This document shows positions 23,516-32,144 of a stretch of 48,440 nucleotides of DNA, in pieces (positions within the stretch are counted from its first letter, which is position 1; each line of letters begins with the position of its first letter). The notes below the pieces were generated by a model. That model saw only the letters and a program-made list of their open reading frames with translations. It had not been told where the DNA came from and made no database searches. The DNA is from Enorma phocaeensis. Its GTDB lineage: Bacteria > Actinomycetota > Coriobacteriia > Coriobacteriales > Coriobacteriaceae. The DNA is taken from contig NZ_JACJKQ010000017.1 in the NCBI RefSeq assembly GCF_016901575.1, positions 1 through 48,440 on the forward strand. Direction: 5' to 3'. The translations under genes and the position numbers were made by a program.

Positions 23516-24481
23516 ATGACCTGTGATCGCAGCGGCCAGGCCCTGGCGGCCTCCAGCGGGGCCGCCTCAGAAACCAGCCACATGCGAGGCGCCCGCGGCG
23601 GCCTCGTCGTGGTCGGCACGCCCATAGGCAACCTCGGCGACCTCTCCCCGAGAGCCATTCGCGCCTTCGAAGAGGCGGACGCCGTCTGCTGCGAGGATAC
23701 GCGCGTGACCGGCAAGCTCCTCGCCCACATCGGAGCATCCCGCCCGCTGATCCGCTGCGATGAGAACGTGATCGCATCCCGCGCCCCCGGGCTCATAGAG
23801 CGCATGCTCGCCGGCGAGCGCCTCGCCTATGCCTCGGATGCGGGCATGCCCGCCATCTCCGACCCCGGACAGGCCCTCGTCGACGCCGCCCGCGATGCCG
23901 GCGTGCCCGTCGAGGTGGTACCCGGCCCCTCCGCCTGCGTAACCGCGCTCGTCGCCTCAGGCATCGCATGCGACCACTTCTTCTTCGAGGGGTTCCTCCC
24001 CCGCAAGGAGGGGGAACGGCTGCGGCGCCTCACCGCCCTCGCCCCCATACCGGGAGCGCTCATCTTCTATGAGTCCCCCCATCGCATCGGCGACACGCTC
24101 GATGCCCTCGCGCAGGTCTTCCCCACGCGCATCGTCGCGCTCTGCCGCGAGCTCACCAAGCTCCACGAGGAGGTCCTGCGCGCCCCCGCACCGGAGCTCG
24201 CCCAGCAGGTGCGCGAGCGCGCCGACGTGCGGGGCGAGATGGTCATCGTGGTCTCCGCCCCCAAGCAAGGCGAGGACATGCCCGCCCTCGCCGCCGCGTC
24301 GGTCCCCGAAGACCCCGAGGCGGCGCTCCGACGCGACATCCAAGAGGCGCTTGAGGCTGGCGAGCCGGCATCCGGCATCGCGAAACGGCTCTCGCAGCGC
24401 TATTCACGTCGCCGCCGAGACGTGTATGCCCTCGTGCTCGGCATGCAGGAGCATCGAGGCGCCTCGGAAGATTCCCGATAG
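23516..24481 (+). CDS. rsmI: 16S rRNA 2'-O-methyltransferase RsmI
   Basis: Methylates the 2'-OH of C1402 in 16S rRNA with SAM. The 321-residue protein has VVGTPIGNLGDLSPRA near residue 33, CEDTRVTGKLL near residue 59, SDAGMPAISDPG near residue 104, EVVPGPSACVTALVASG near residue 127, FFEGFLPRK near residue 150 and FYESPHRI near residue 179, all standard for the tetrapyrrole-methylase-like RsmI fold. I chose ATG 23516, 11 nt after the GH5-like stop with GGGAG upstream; a frame extends further 5' but only over the GH5 gene. Its last 82 nt overlap the convergent DUF192 gene. Confidence 0.94.
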   Translation: MTCDRSGQALAASSGAASETSHMRGARGGLVVVGTPIGNLGDLSPRAIRAFEEADAVCCEDTRVTGKLLAHIGASRPLIRCDENVIASRAPGLIERMLAGERLAYASDAGMPAISDPGQALVDAARDAGVPVEVVPGPSACVTALVASGIACDHFFFEGFLPRKEGERLRRLTALAPIPGALIFYESPHRIGDTLDALAQVFPTRIVALCRELTKLHEEVLRAPAPELAQQVRERADVRGEMVIVVSAPKQGEDMPALAAASVPEDPEAALRRDIQEALEAGEPASGIAKRLSQRYSRRRRDVYALVLGMQEHRGASEDSR

Positions 24482-24936
24482 CCGCCTGCTCTCCCTGGCA
24501 TCGGGCTCCAGCGCTCGATCACCGAGGTCGCTTCCGAGCACGCAAGCATTCTTCCGGGCATCACCCCTTCATGGACCTCGACGATGGTGCCCGACGCATC
24601 GATGAACGCGACGTCGATGCGCCTTCTCACATGCAGGGTGTGCACGGCGCGGCAGCGCGGAAACCCCACCACAAAGGCTCCCCGCATATGCCAAAGAGCC
24701 GGAGAGGCGATGCCCAGCAGCCGCGAGATGAAGCCGGATGCCACCACGAGCCGGGCGGGCATCCAGCCCAGAGCCTCCAATGCACGGCGAAATCCCCAAG
24801 GGTCATCGGGCGGGCACCCATGCCCCGGGCGCTCCCGCGGCCCGCCCGCCAAAGACAGACCGTCCCGGGAGAACGCCTTCTCCCTCGCATTGCGAAGAAC
24901 GGAGGCCGCCCCTCCAAAGGTCGCGTCCCGCCTCAC
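24400..24936 (-). CDS. DUF192-like protein at the end of the tad operon
   Basis: A 178-residue protein. From about residue 55 it resembles DUF192: a W-H-M-R-G segment (WHMRGAFVVGF) and RRRIDVAFIDASGTIVEVHE, matching the usual W.M..T..PLD..F.D..G.VV pattern, then SEATSVIE. The function of DUF192 is unknown. Its GTG start (24936) overlaps the tadE stop (GTGTGA), so it is translated with the pilus operon, and a small DUF192 gene in a Flp pilus locus is a recurring arrangement. The N-terminal 50 and C-terminal 30 residues look unstructured, and the 3' end overlaps rsmI on the other strand. Confidence 0.6.
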   Translation of the reverse strand: MRRDATFGGAASVLRNAREKAFSRDGLSLAGGPRERPGHGCPPDDPWGFRRALEALGWMPARLVVASGFISRLLGIASPALWHMRGAFVVGFPRCRAVHTLHVRRRIDVAFIDASGTIVEVHEGVMPGRMLACSEATSVIERWSPMPGRAGGYRESSEAPRCSCMPSTRAYTSRRRRE

Positions 24937-25421
24937 ACGATCACCCCCGGTCGCCAGGGGTCTATCGTCACGGGGCGTTCATGCGTCAAAAATGCAGGCG
25001 CTCCCAGGGACACCCCCGCGATAGACACACCCGTCGGCCATGGGCGCATGCGCATGACGCAGCGATAGGTGTGAAGCGACCCGACCATAGAGAGCAGAGA
25101 CGTCCCGCCTCCTCCAGAGGCGCTCTCGCAGGACACCTCGATCTCGACGTCGTATCCGACCATGGCGTCTTCCAGCTGGCTCGCGACCTCCCCCGCAGCA
25201 ACCGAGCCGGCGTCAGCGCCCTCCGAACCGACAGGCGACACCGCCTGCGCGAGCACGATGTCGGGGGCCACGCGGTCGAACCTCGCCACCGCCGAAGAAA
25301 AGAGCATGACATTGTAGACGATGAGCGCAAGCACCATGAGAACGGGGGTCACCACCGCCATCTCGACCGTCGCCTGTGCCCGCGACTCTCCGAGCAGCCG
25401 CGCCGCACCGCGCCATTTCAT
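24933..25421 (-). CDS. TadE-like pseudopilin
   Basis: A 162-residue protein with a short basic N-terminus and the pilin-like segment ESRAQATVEMAVVTPVLMVL (residues 12-31), which starts a single transmembrane helix (about 20-45). The rest is a predicted extracytoplasmic domain with two cysteines. TadE-type minor pilins are processed and support Flp fibre assembly. The ATG lies 6 nt after the tadG stop, and its AGGAGG ribosome site lies at the tadG end. DUF192 follows with overlap. Confidence 0.78.
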   Translation of the reverse strand: MKWRGAARLLGESRAQATVEMAVVTPVLMVLALIVYNVMLFSSAVARFDRVAPDIVLAQAVSPVGSEGADAGSVAAGEVASQLEDAMVGYDVEIEVSCESASGGGGTSLLSMVGSLHTYRCVMRMRPWPTGVSIAGVSLGAPAFLTHERPVTIDPWRPGVIV

Positions 25422-25427
25422 AGGGCA

Positions 25428-27467
25428 TCATCCTCCTGCAACCGGAGCGATCACGTCGCGCAGGCTCACCGTGAGCGGCAGCGACCCTCCGCCCGGCAGC
25501 GGAATCTCCGCCAGGGTAAACGTCGCCGACGACAGGTATTCTCCCAGCTCATAGCCGACCGCCTGGGCGATTGCCGCAGGATCGGTGGAGCCCGGCGTGA
25601 GGGAGCGCAGCATGCCCTGCACGTCCGACGCCCCCGGTATCCCCGAGCGAGCGACCACGTTTCCGGAATCGGTAAGCACGGGCTTCATGACGCTCAAGTC
25701 TACGGGCTCGAACCCAAGGGCGCGCACCGCACCCTCCACACGCTCCCCCATCCACGACGCAATGGGACCAAGGCCAAAAGAGGACAGACCTCCTATCAGG
25801 TCGTCCATAAGGGACGCGAGGCCTTCGCCCATATCGCCGTACGCAAGAAGCAGCTCGCCCCATAGCCCCATGACGTCATCGATGAGCCCGGCAGCGCCGC
25901 CGCCGGACCGCGAGCTCAGGCTCGAAAAGAATTGGGAGAGAACGTTGTTTTCTGCCGTCGCGGGATCCGGAGCCAGCACCGCCGCAGAAACCGCCCCGCG
26001 ACGCCCGAGCTCCGTCCCGTCGGCGAACGTGTTCTCCAACTCGTCGGGAGAGGAGACGTCGCCGGAGACCACAAGCGCCAGGGTTCCCTCACGTCCCGGC
26101 GGGGCGATCCGCGGGCGCTTTCCCGAAAGCACCGAGAGCGCCTCCTCGAAGCTGTCGCCAGCCTGCTCAGCATGGGTGCGCGCAGCACGCTCCAGCTCGA
26201 GCTCGCGGGTACGGCAGGCGGCATATTCATCGAGCGCAAGGGTGAATTCGCGCAGGTGGTATTCAAAGCCGTTGTCTATAGAAGTCGATGCCGCAGGCGT
26301 CTTTCCCAAGTCTCCCACGCTAAACCGGCACACTTCGCACTCTCGCGCTCCCCCGGAGTCGATGGCGGCAAGCGCAAGAGACGGTCCCGCCGCCCCCCGC
26401 GCCCCGGGACAGGAGGCGCCATAGTGGAGCGTCAGGCTCCCTCCCTCCATGGTCGAAGGCCATGCGGCATCGGTGTACAGCCTGGTGGCGCGCACTTCGG
26501 CAGTGTTTCGGGGAAGGAGGGGCACCGTCGAGACCATGGAGCCGCCGACCTCCTCGCAACGGGCCGTCTCGAGCTCTTCGAGCGCATAGGCATAGAAGGA
26601 ACGGCGGGCGGCCGAGTCGGCCTGGGCCTCAGCGCCCTGCCCCTCTGGCGCCTCGTGCGCGAGCCTCCAGCGATAATATGCGCGGGCGCGCTCGATGCCC
26701 ACCATGGGCTCCCAGGTAATGCTTGAGGCGAAGTCGGGATTCTCGGCATCCGAGAGCCCCGATAGCTGCGCCGCGCGCTCCTGCATGTTCCTGCCGTCTC
26801 GACCGCAGTCGGCGAGCCATGCCGCCTCCTTGGCGCGCGCCGTCTCCTGCGACGCCTCCGAAAGCTCCTGCGCCGCCTCATCGAGCTCCCACGCCTCCTG
26901 CTCCAACCGATCGGTGGGAACCTGGTCGCCCTCAAGTGCCGGGAACTCCGATGCGGAGTCGCGGGGAACCGCCAGCGCCGTGCCCGCAAACGAGACGTTG
27001 TCAGTTGTCTGCGCGGCACAGGTCCTCGTTCCGTTTGCCGCGACCAGGTACGGCAGCGAGCCCTCCAGCGTTTTGAGGCCCCGAGACGCCGACGTCGCAA
27101 ATGAGTTGCGCGTCTCGATGAGGCGAATCCCCGCCTCGACGGTCTCATGGGCAAGCGCGTTCGCCCCAGGTATGAGCAAGCCCACCAAGCCGGCACCCGT
27201 CACGCACAGGCCGGCGAGTCCCAGGCTCAGTATGCTCGCATCCACGACGGTGGCAGCAGTATGGTACGACGACACCACGTTTGCCCCGGCAAGGGCGCTG
27301 GCATCCGCCGCAACCTGCGTATCGCCCGCACGCGACATGCTCCACGTTGCCGTCACCGCCGAGAACAGCAGCGCCAACACCACCAAGATGGACACGGCGG
27401 CCGCCAGCGTGGTATAGGCGCCGTCTTCTATAAATAGGTCAATCCCATGCTTGAACCCACGTCTCAT
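25428..27467 (-). CDS. Large TadG-like pilus-associated protein
   Basis: A 679-residue protein with an N-terminal signal anchor. Basic MRRGFKHGIDLFIEDGAYTT is followed by a hydrophobic helix at about residues 21-45 (LAAAVSILVVLALLFSAVTA) and the DTQVAADASALAGANVVSSY segment. This TQxAADAAALAGA pattern is the hallmark of TadG/Flp-associated (TadE-N) proteins. A second hydrophobic stretch lies near 78-101. The long remainder is extracytoplasmic with a coiled-coil-rich centre (about 190-250) and several cysteines. I chose ATG 27467, which has GGAGGGGAGCT directly upstream, not the longer frame to 27563. It overlaps the preceding tadE-like gene by 29 nt. Role in fibre anchoring is inferred from family and location. 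Confidence 0.75.
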   Translation of the reverse strand: MRRGFKHGIDLFIEDGAYTTLAAAVSILVVLALLFSAVTATWSMSRAGDTQVAADASALAGANVVSSYHTAATVVDASILSLGLAGLCVTGAGLVGLLIPGANALAHETVEAGIRLIETRNSFATSASRGLKTLEGSLPYLVAANGTRTCAAQTTDNVSFAGTALAVPRDSASEFPALEGDQVPTDRLEQEAWELDEAAQELSEASQETARAKEAAWLADCGRDGRNMQERAAQLSGLSDAENPDFASSITWEPMVGIERARAYYRWRLAHEAPEGQGAEAQADSAARRSFYAYALEELETARCEEVGGSMVSTVPLLPRNTAEVRATRLYTDAAWPSTMEGGSLTLHYGASCPGARGAAGPSLALAAIDSGGARECEVCRFSVGDLGKTPAASTSIDNGFEYHLREFTLALDEYAACRTRELELERAARTHAEQAGDSFEEALSVLSGKRPRIAPPGREGTLALVVSGDVSSPDELENTFADGTELGRRGAVSAAVLAPDPATAENNVLSQFFSSLSSRSGGGAAGLIDDVMGLWGELLLAYGDMGEGLASLMDDLIGGLSSFGLGPIASWMGERVEGAVRALGFEPVDLSVMKPVLTDSGNVVARSGIPGASDVQGMLRSLTPGSTDPAAIAQAVGYELGEYLSSATFTLAEIPLPGGGSLPLTVSLRDVIAPVAGG

Positions 27468-27957
27468 AGCTCCCCTCCAGCCATTCCGGCCTCCCCGCAT
27501 AGGTGACCTCGACCTTGAGCTCGACATCACCCTGCGCATTTCTCGTTCCGAATGCGCCCACAAATGCTCCGAGCACCGGCAGCGGACTCACATGCCCCGT
27601 AATCGAAACAGCGACCTCGCCTCCCGTATCCACCGCCGGCGTAAGCTCGATGTCCCACGAGAGCGGACCGCCCGCATGAAAGATCGAGATGTCAGGCACC
27701 GCCTCGAGACGGCGAAGCGCAAACGCCTCGCATGCCTCCATCCCCTCTTCCGAGGTGATCATGAGCCGAGCCGTTTGCGATGCCGCCGACTCCATGACGC
27801 CCCGGGTGTAGAGCAGACATACCGGCTGCAACGCCAACAGGAGCAGCGTGAGAAAGCACGGCAGCAGCATCGCCGCCTCGACGGTCGCCTGCGCGCACGA
27901 TTCACGCAGCAGGCTAGAAGAGCGCGATATCCAGCGGCCCGGTGCCCCCAAGCGCAT
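27439..27957 (-). CDS. TadE-like pseudopilin (second)
   Basis: About 172 residues. The core has ESCAQATVEAAMLLPCFLTL near residue 24, entering a transmembrane helix of about 25 residues, then an extracytoplasmic domain (VMESAASQTARLMITSEE, later GDVELKVEVTYAGRPEW). The start is uncertain: the only ATG in frame near the coding core is 27957, inside the preceding gene (44-nt overlap) with a weak GAGG upstream. It resembles the first TadE-like protein in having the AQATVE motif. It presumably functions as a minor pilin. Confidence 0.7.
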   Translation of the reverse strand: MRLGAPGRWISRSSSLLRESCAQATVEAAMLLPCFLTLLLLALQPVCLLYTRGVMESAASQTARLMITSEEGMEACEAFALRRLEAVPDISIFHAGGPLSWDIELTPAVDTGGEVAVSITGHVSPLPVLGAFVGAFGTRNAQGDVELKVEVTYAGRPEWLEGSYETWVQAWD

Positions 27958-28159
27958 GGGAGGCGGCGTCCTCGACGAGGCGTGCGAGCACTCCGTCCTC
28001 CCCGGCATGCCACAGCAGCGCCAAGGTCGTGATGATGGCCATGAGAGCGAACAGCGTGAGCGCATACTCGACGGTGCCCTGGGCGAGCTCCTCAAATGCC
28101 GCGCACGACGAGACCCCGCCGGCATGTTCGACCGTCTTCCCAGAACTTGCCTTGGACAT
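27914..28159 (-). CDS. Small pilin-like protein (DUF4244-like)
   Basis: An 81-residue protein with one hydrophobic segment, beginning in the pilin-like FEELAQGTVEYALTLFALMA (about residues 22-41) and ending near position 50. It ends in a short amphipathic tail (LARLVEDAASHALG). Size and order resemble the small DUF4244-type Flp pilins found between tad assembly and tadE genes in actinobacteria. ATG 28159 has AGGAGGGAG upstream. It may be a second, minor pilin subunit beside the Flp gene at 28935-29189. Confidence 0.6.
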   Translation of the reverse strand: MSKASSGKTVEHAGGVSSCAAFEELAQGTVEYALTLFALMAIITTLALLWHAGEDGVLARLVEDAASHALGGTGPLDIALF

Positions 28160-28211
28160 GGCATGCTCTCCCTCCTCACCGTCTGGAGCCGTCTCGCCAC
28201 CCACGGCACGG

Positions 28212-28922
28212 CTAATACCCCTCATCCATAGCGCCGGGGCGCAGGCGCACGACCTGGGCAGTCGACGATGCGTCCTCGGCATCGGCCCGCACAAGGACCA
28301 CGTCGACCCAACGGATGTCACGCACTATCGCTCCCCAGACGTTGCCCTTAAGGTCCAGGTATCCGCTGGTGGCCACACGCGCGTCCGTATGGTCGCGGTA
28401 CGCCTCGAGGATGCCCGTCGCCTGCGACACCAACCCCTCGTCGTCGCTCCACGCGACCGAGACGTCAGCAGAGGCCTCCCCGCCGGCGGCATCGTCCGCG
28501 GCGCCGCTGATGCCAGAACCCGTCGATCCCTCCTCTTCACCCGCCTTGCCCTCAGGCGCACCATCCGGCGAATTCACGTCGGCATCTTCCTCGCTGCGGT
28601 CGACCTCCGAGGACCCGCTCCCGGCGGCCGAGTCATCCGCCGGGAGCGCTTCGGCATCTGCCGCCCCACCAGAATCAAAGGAGGCGCCCAAGTCGTCGAG
28701 AAACGTCTTTGCAGACGAAGCCCGAGCGGATTCGGCAGCATCCTCGACGCGACGGCGGGCAGCATCAAGGCCATCCATGTCATCGGAGACCTCTGCCTCA
28801 CGATGAGCGGCGCCGCCTGGCCCCGCTAAAGACCCCGCAACCTGCCACGCGAAAAGCGCGGCCACGACACACGCGGCAGGAGGCAGCGCCCAAAGCAGGC
28901 GCGACGCGACACGGCGCCCCAT
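28212..28922 (-). CDS. Membrane-anchored protein of the tad cluster, unknown function
   Basis: A 236-residue protein. Residues 9-29 form a signal-anchor helix (LLWALPPAACVVAALFAWQV), followed by a long acidic, Ser/Gly/Ala-rich linker to about residue 150. A compact C-terminal part of about 80 residues contains DVSVAWSDDEGLVSQATGIL and SGYLDLKGNVWGAIVRDIRW. The family is not recognised. It sits between flp and the small pilin gene with short spacers and is clearly part of the operon. A role in pilus anchoring or assembly is only an inference. Confidence 0.7.
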   Translation of the reverse strand: MGRRVASRLLWALPPAACVVAALFAWQVAGSLAGPGGAAHREAEVSDDMDGLDAARRRVEDAAESARASSAKTFLDDLGASFDSGGAADAEALPADDSAAGSGSSEVDRSEEDADVNSPDGAPEGKAGEEEGSTGSGISGAADDAAGGEASADVSVAWSDDEGLVSQATGILEAYRDHTDARVATSGYLDLKGNVWGAIVRDIRWVDVVLVRADAEDASSTAQVVRLRPGAMDEGY

Positions 28923-28934
28923 TCGCGCCCTCGC

Positions 28935-29189
28935 CTAGAGGCTGTTGATGCCCGAGGCGATGGCATCCCAGAGTTCGCTCACGCGATCGCGAAACGCGAT
29001 GATCGCCAGGATGGCAATGACGACTAAAACTCCCACAAGGATCGCGTACTCCGTCGTGCCCTGTGCGCGTTCCTCACCCACCGCATCGCGAGCCGACCGG
29101 ACCGTGTCCCTTGCCGCAGCGGCCGCACGGCGGGACATCGCCTTCCCTTCTTGAACGGCTACGGGCAGAAGCGACGTCTTACGTGTCAT
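28935..29189 (-). CDS. flp: Flp-type IVb pilin
   Basis: Major subunit candidate of the Tad pilus, 84 residues. A basic, Ala-rich leader (to about residue 43) precedes RAQGTTEYAILVGVLVVIAI, where Gly44 and Glu47 mark the pilin leader/hydrophobic boundary, and a single transmembrane helix spans 49-66. A short C-terminal tail follows. The Gly-to-Glu distance (three) differs from the usual five in Flp pilins. The ATG at 29189 has GGAGG; a second ATG at codon 18 would give a 67-residue precursor, nearer the usual size. No prepilin peptidase lies in the window. Confidence 0.85.
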   Translation of the reverse strand: MTRKTSLLPVAVQEGKAMSRRAAAAARDTVRSARDAVGEERAQGTTEYAILVGVLVVIAILAIIAFRDRVSELWDAIASGINSL

Positions 29190-29200
29190 GACAACCTCCC

Positions 29201-29884
29201 TTATACCATCCCGCTTGCAGCGAGCAGCGGGCCGATTATGGACAGAAGAAGCGCCGGCAGGATGAGCGTGCCCGTTGGGATGAGCAGCTTGACCGGCACG
29301 CGCTCGATCTCGCGTTCGACTGCCGCGCGATGTGCGGAGCGCATCTCCGCACTTTGGCCGGCAAGCGTCTGGGCCAGCGGCGCCCCCAGCTCGATGGCCT
29401 GCGCCGAAACCGTCGCAAACGACTCCAGAGCACGCAGCCCCATCTCCGAGGCGACGCCGAGCAGGGCCTCTTCACGGGTGGCGAGCCCGATCCTCCACGA
29501 GAGCATGGCGCGCGACATGCAGGAGGCGAGCGGGGTCTCGCGACCTGAGCAGTACAGCTCAAGCGAGGCGTCAAACGAAAGGCCGGCAGAAAGGCCCAGG
29601 CGAACGATATCGATCATCTCGGACGCCTCGCCGAGCGACGCATGAGCGGAGCTTCCGCGCAACCTACCTCCGAGGGCGCCGGCCCTCGCTGCGACGCACT
29701 CGAGGGGCGCGCGGAACGCCCGAGCCGCAACGGCCGCGAGCCGCGTTGCCACACCCAGCAACCAGCGCAGCTCATCGGCTGTCCAGACCGGGGCGGCGAG
29801 CGCCCCCATGGCAACGAGCGCCCCGATGCCAATCCAGAACACAGAGGGGTCCTGAAACAGCCGCATGGCAAATGTGTCGGCCAT
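29201..29884 (-). CDS. tadC: TadC-like inner-membrane assembly protein
   Basis: A 227-residue T2SSF-type membrane protein, the second of the TadB/TadC pair that couples the TadA ATPase to pilin extrusion. A transmembrane helix lies near residues 15-38. A cytoplasmic part has SEMIDIVRLGLSAGLSFDAS and the helical LEYCSG-type region. Two C-terminal helices near 195-225 contain PVKLLIPTGTLILPALLLSI. The ATG at 29884 shares the last base of the tadB stop (TGATG), so the two are translationally coupled. Confidence 0.85.
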   Translation of the reverse strand: MADTFAMRLFQDPSVFWIGIGALVAMGALAAPVWTADELRWLLGVATRLAAVAARAFRAPLECVAARAGALGGRLRGSSAHASLGEASEMIDIVRLGLSAGLSFDASLELYCSGRETPLASCMSRAMLSWRIGLATREEALLGVASEMGLRALESFATVSAQAIELGAPLAQTLAGQSAEMRSAHRAAVEREIERVPVKLLIPTGTLILPALLLSIIGPLLAASGMV

Positions 29885-30831
29885 CAGATCTTCACCTCCA
29901 TAATCTTGCGAATGATGAGCCAGGCACACAGGTTGAGAGCAGCCGCCACCGCCACAGAAACCATGCCGGCGACCGTGCCGAGCCCCTGCCGAAAATCGCT
30001 TGAGAACAGCGTGAGCAGCGCGATCATCGCCACCGGCATGAGGGCGACGAGCCGGGCGGACATGCGCGCCTGCGACGTCTTTACATCCAGCCGGCGAGAG
30101 AGCTCCATACGCTCTCCCACGGTGGCGGCAGCGTCTTCCAGGAGCCCCTTGAGCGGCGCTCCGGTGCGCTGCGACACCTTCAAGGCAAGCGAGACCAGCT
30201 CAAGCCCGGGTGCAGGAAGGCGACGCAGCATCTCGTCGAGGGCCTCGGCGGCAGGGATGCCGCACACCATGGAGCTCGAGACGCGAAGAAATTCAGTGCG
30301 AACGGGCTCATCGGCATGGGTTCCCACGAAGCGCATGGCCTGGCCGAGCGAATGGCCAGAGCCCAGAGAGATGGCGAGCGCTCCAAACGCCTCGGGCATG
30401 GCGGCTTCGACCCGCCTGGCGTCTTCAGCTCTTCTACGCGCGGCGGCGCCGAAGCAAACGGCGAGCGGCAGCACCGCCCCAGCCACCGCTCCCCAGGCAG
30501 AAGGTGCAAGCGCCATGCCCGCGGCAAGCCCTGCGCCCGACATGAGCAGCAACATCCCCGCGCCCGTCCGCGCGCGATCGGGCACCGGGGGCGCCCCCGC
30601 CTTGTCGGCGCCGAAGATGCGCAGCGCCTCATCGGCGCAGCGAATGAGCCCGGGGTGCACGAGGGCGCCCTCCGGCACAACCGAACCCGCCGACCGCGCC
30701 CACGCAAGAAGAACCGAGGCGTTGCTCGACGGGCGCGCGGCCACAAGCGGAGACCGTCTCTCGGCGGGAAGTAGAAGACCTGCGGCCAAGCTTGTCAGGA
30801 CGCCGACCGCCAAGGGCATGATGACCTCCAT
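29884..30831 (-). CDS. tadB: TadB-like inner-membrane assembly protein
   Basis: A 315-residue T2SSF-domain protein. Helices occur near the N-terminus (5-20), at about 92-130 (two), and at about 260-310 (two). The cytoplasmic domain shows MPEAFGALAISLGSGHSLGQ and RTGAPLKGLLEDAAATVGER, characteristic of type II secretion system F-domain proteins. It partners with TadC and docks on TadA. The start may be ATG 30831 or ATG 30819, both with plausible ribosome sites. Either overlaps the tadA 3' end (37 or 25 nt). Confidence 0.87.
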   Translation of the reverse strand: MEVIMPLAVGVLTSLAAGLLLPAERRSPLVAARPSSNASVLLAWARSAGSVVPEGALVHPGLIRCADEALRIFGADKAGAPPVPDRARTGAGMLLLMSGAGLAAGMALAPSAWGAVAGAVLPLAVCFGAAARRRAEDARRVEAAMPEAFGALAISLGSGHSLGQAMRFVGTHADEPVRTEFLRVSSSMVCGIPAAEALDEMLRRLPAPGLELVSLALKVSQRTGAPLKGLLEDAAATVGERMELSRRLDVKTSQARMSARLVALMPVAMIALLTLFSSDFRQGLGTVAGMVSVAVAAALNLCAWLIIRKIMEVKI

Positions 30832-32144
30832 CGCTCCACCTCCTGCCTATCAAGCCTGCCCGAATGCAGCGCCTCTTCAATAAAGGCAGGCTCCCGCCTC
30901 ATGGCCCAGCGCCCTCGAGCGCTGTCAAAGGTCACGTAGCGCTCCAGGCGAACGCCACCCGTCTCGGCGCGAGACACGCCGGAGTACGACGACACGAAGC
31001 GGCGCCCATCGGCACGCCGCTCCGACATGACGATTCCGTCCAGCGCCATGGCAATCTGCTCTTCGATAAGCTCGGAAGGCAGGTTGATTCCGTACCGGGC
31101 CAACAGCGTCAGGCGCACGACCGCCTCCTCTTCGGTGCCGGCGTGAAGCGTGGTCAGCGAACCGTCATGGCCCGTGTTCATGGCCTGCAGCATGTCGATG
31201 CATTCTGCGCCGCGTACCTCTCCCACCACGATGCGGTCGGGCCTCATGCGCAAAGCATTGGTCACCAGGTCACGAATGGTCACGGCCCCCTCGCCCTCGA
31301 TCGATGCCTCGCGCGCCTCCAGGCGCACGACGTGGGGGTGACGGGCAAATTTGAGCTCGGCGGAGTCCTCTATGGTCACGATGCGCTCGCTCGTGGGAAT
31401 CTCGCATGACAGCGCATTGAGCAGCGTGGTCTTTCCGGAGCCGGTGCCCCCTGCGACCGCCAGGTCCTGCCGCAGCTGGACCGCCCAGGAGAGCAGGCGC
31501 GCATACCAACCCGGCAACGATCCGAGCGCCACCAGTTCGTCCAGGGAGCTGATGCGGTCGGAGAACTTCCTGATCGTCAGCACCGGCCCATCGATTGCCA
31601 CCGGCGGGATGACCGCGTTTACCCGGTAGCCGCTGGGCAGGCGGGCGTTCACAATGGGGCTGCGCTCGTCCACGCGCCGCCCGAGCGGCGAGATGATGCG
31701 ATCGATGAGGATGCGTATCTGCTCCTCGCCGTCAAACACCTCTCCCAGCGGATACAGCACGCCCCCGCGCTCAAAGAAGGTGGCGTGGCAGCCGTTCACC
31801 ATGATCTCGCTGACCGAGTCGTCTTCAAGCAGCGGCTGAAGGGGGCCGAGCCCCGCGACGTCATCCAGCACTTCGGAGATGACCTCCTCGCGCTCCGACG
31901 ACGCAAGCATGGCTGCCATCTCGCCCGCCGCCCCGGCGTTGAGCACCGCCTCGACCGCCGGCCTCAACTCCTCGCGCGAGCGCACGATGTCCGTCGAGGA
32001 TACGATTCTCGCAGCCTCCGTGTATCCGATCCGGTCGAGCATGCCGCGCTTTGCCGCCCTCACGACCTCGCGGCGCTCCGCGACGCGCCCCTGCCCGGCC
32101 GTGGCCACGCGGCGCGCCCGCTCAACACGTTCCCGAACGCTCAT
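30795..32144 (-). CDS. tadA: TadA/CpaF-type ATPase of the Flp pilus
   Basis: The 449-residue secretion ATPase that powers fibre assembly. Visible are [21 protein letters not shown] (98-118), the N-domain, LTIRKFSD near residue 189, Walker [10 protein letters not shown] (232-240), ASP box [22 protein letters not shown], Walker [21 protein letters not shown] with its His-box [13 protein letters not shown], and a C-terminal part. All catalytic residues are present. ATG 32144 overlaps the tadZ stop by 4 nt (ATGA type). Cytosolic hexamer on the inner side of the membrane. Confidence 0.95.
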   Translation of the reverse strand: MSVRERVERARRVATAGQGRVAERREVVRAAKRGMLDRIGYTEAARIVSSTDIVRSREELRPAVEAVLNAGAAGEMAAMLASSEREEVISEVLDDVAGLGPLQPLLEDDSVSEIMVNGCHATFFERGGVLYPLGEVFDGEEQIRILIDRIISPLGRRVDERSPIVNARLPSGYRVNAVIPPVAIDGPVLTIRKFSDRISSLDELVALGSLPGWYARLLSWAVQLRQDLAVAGGTGSGKTTLLNALSCEIPTSERIVTIEDSAELKFARHPHVVRLEAREASIEGEGAVTIRDLVTNALRMRPDRIVVGEVRGAECIDMLQAMNTGHDGSLTTLHAGTEEEAVVRLTLLARYGINLPSELIEEQIAMALDGIVMSERRADGRRFVSSYSGVSRAETGGVRLERYVTFDSARGRWAMRREPAFIEEALHSGRLDRQEVERWRSSCPWRSAS

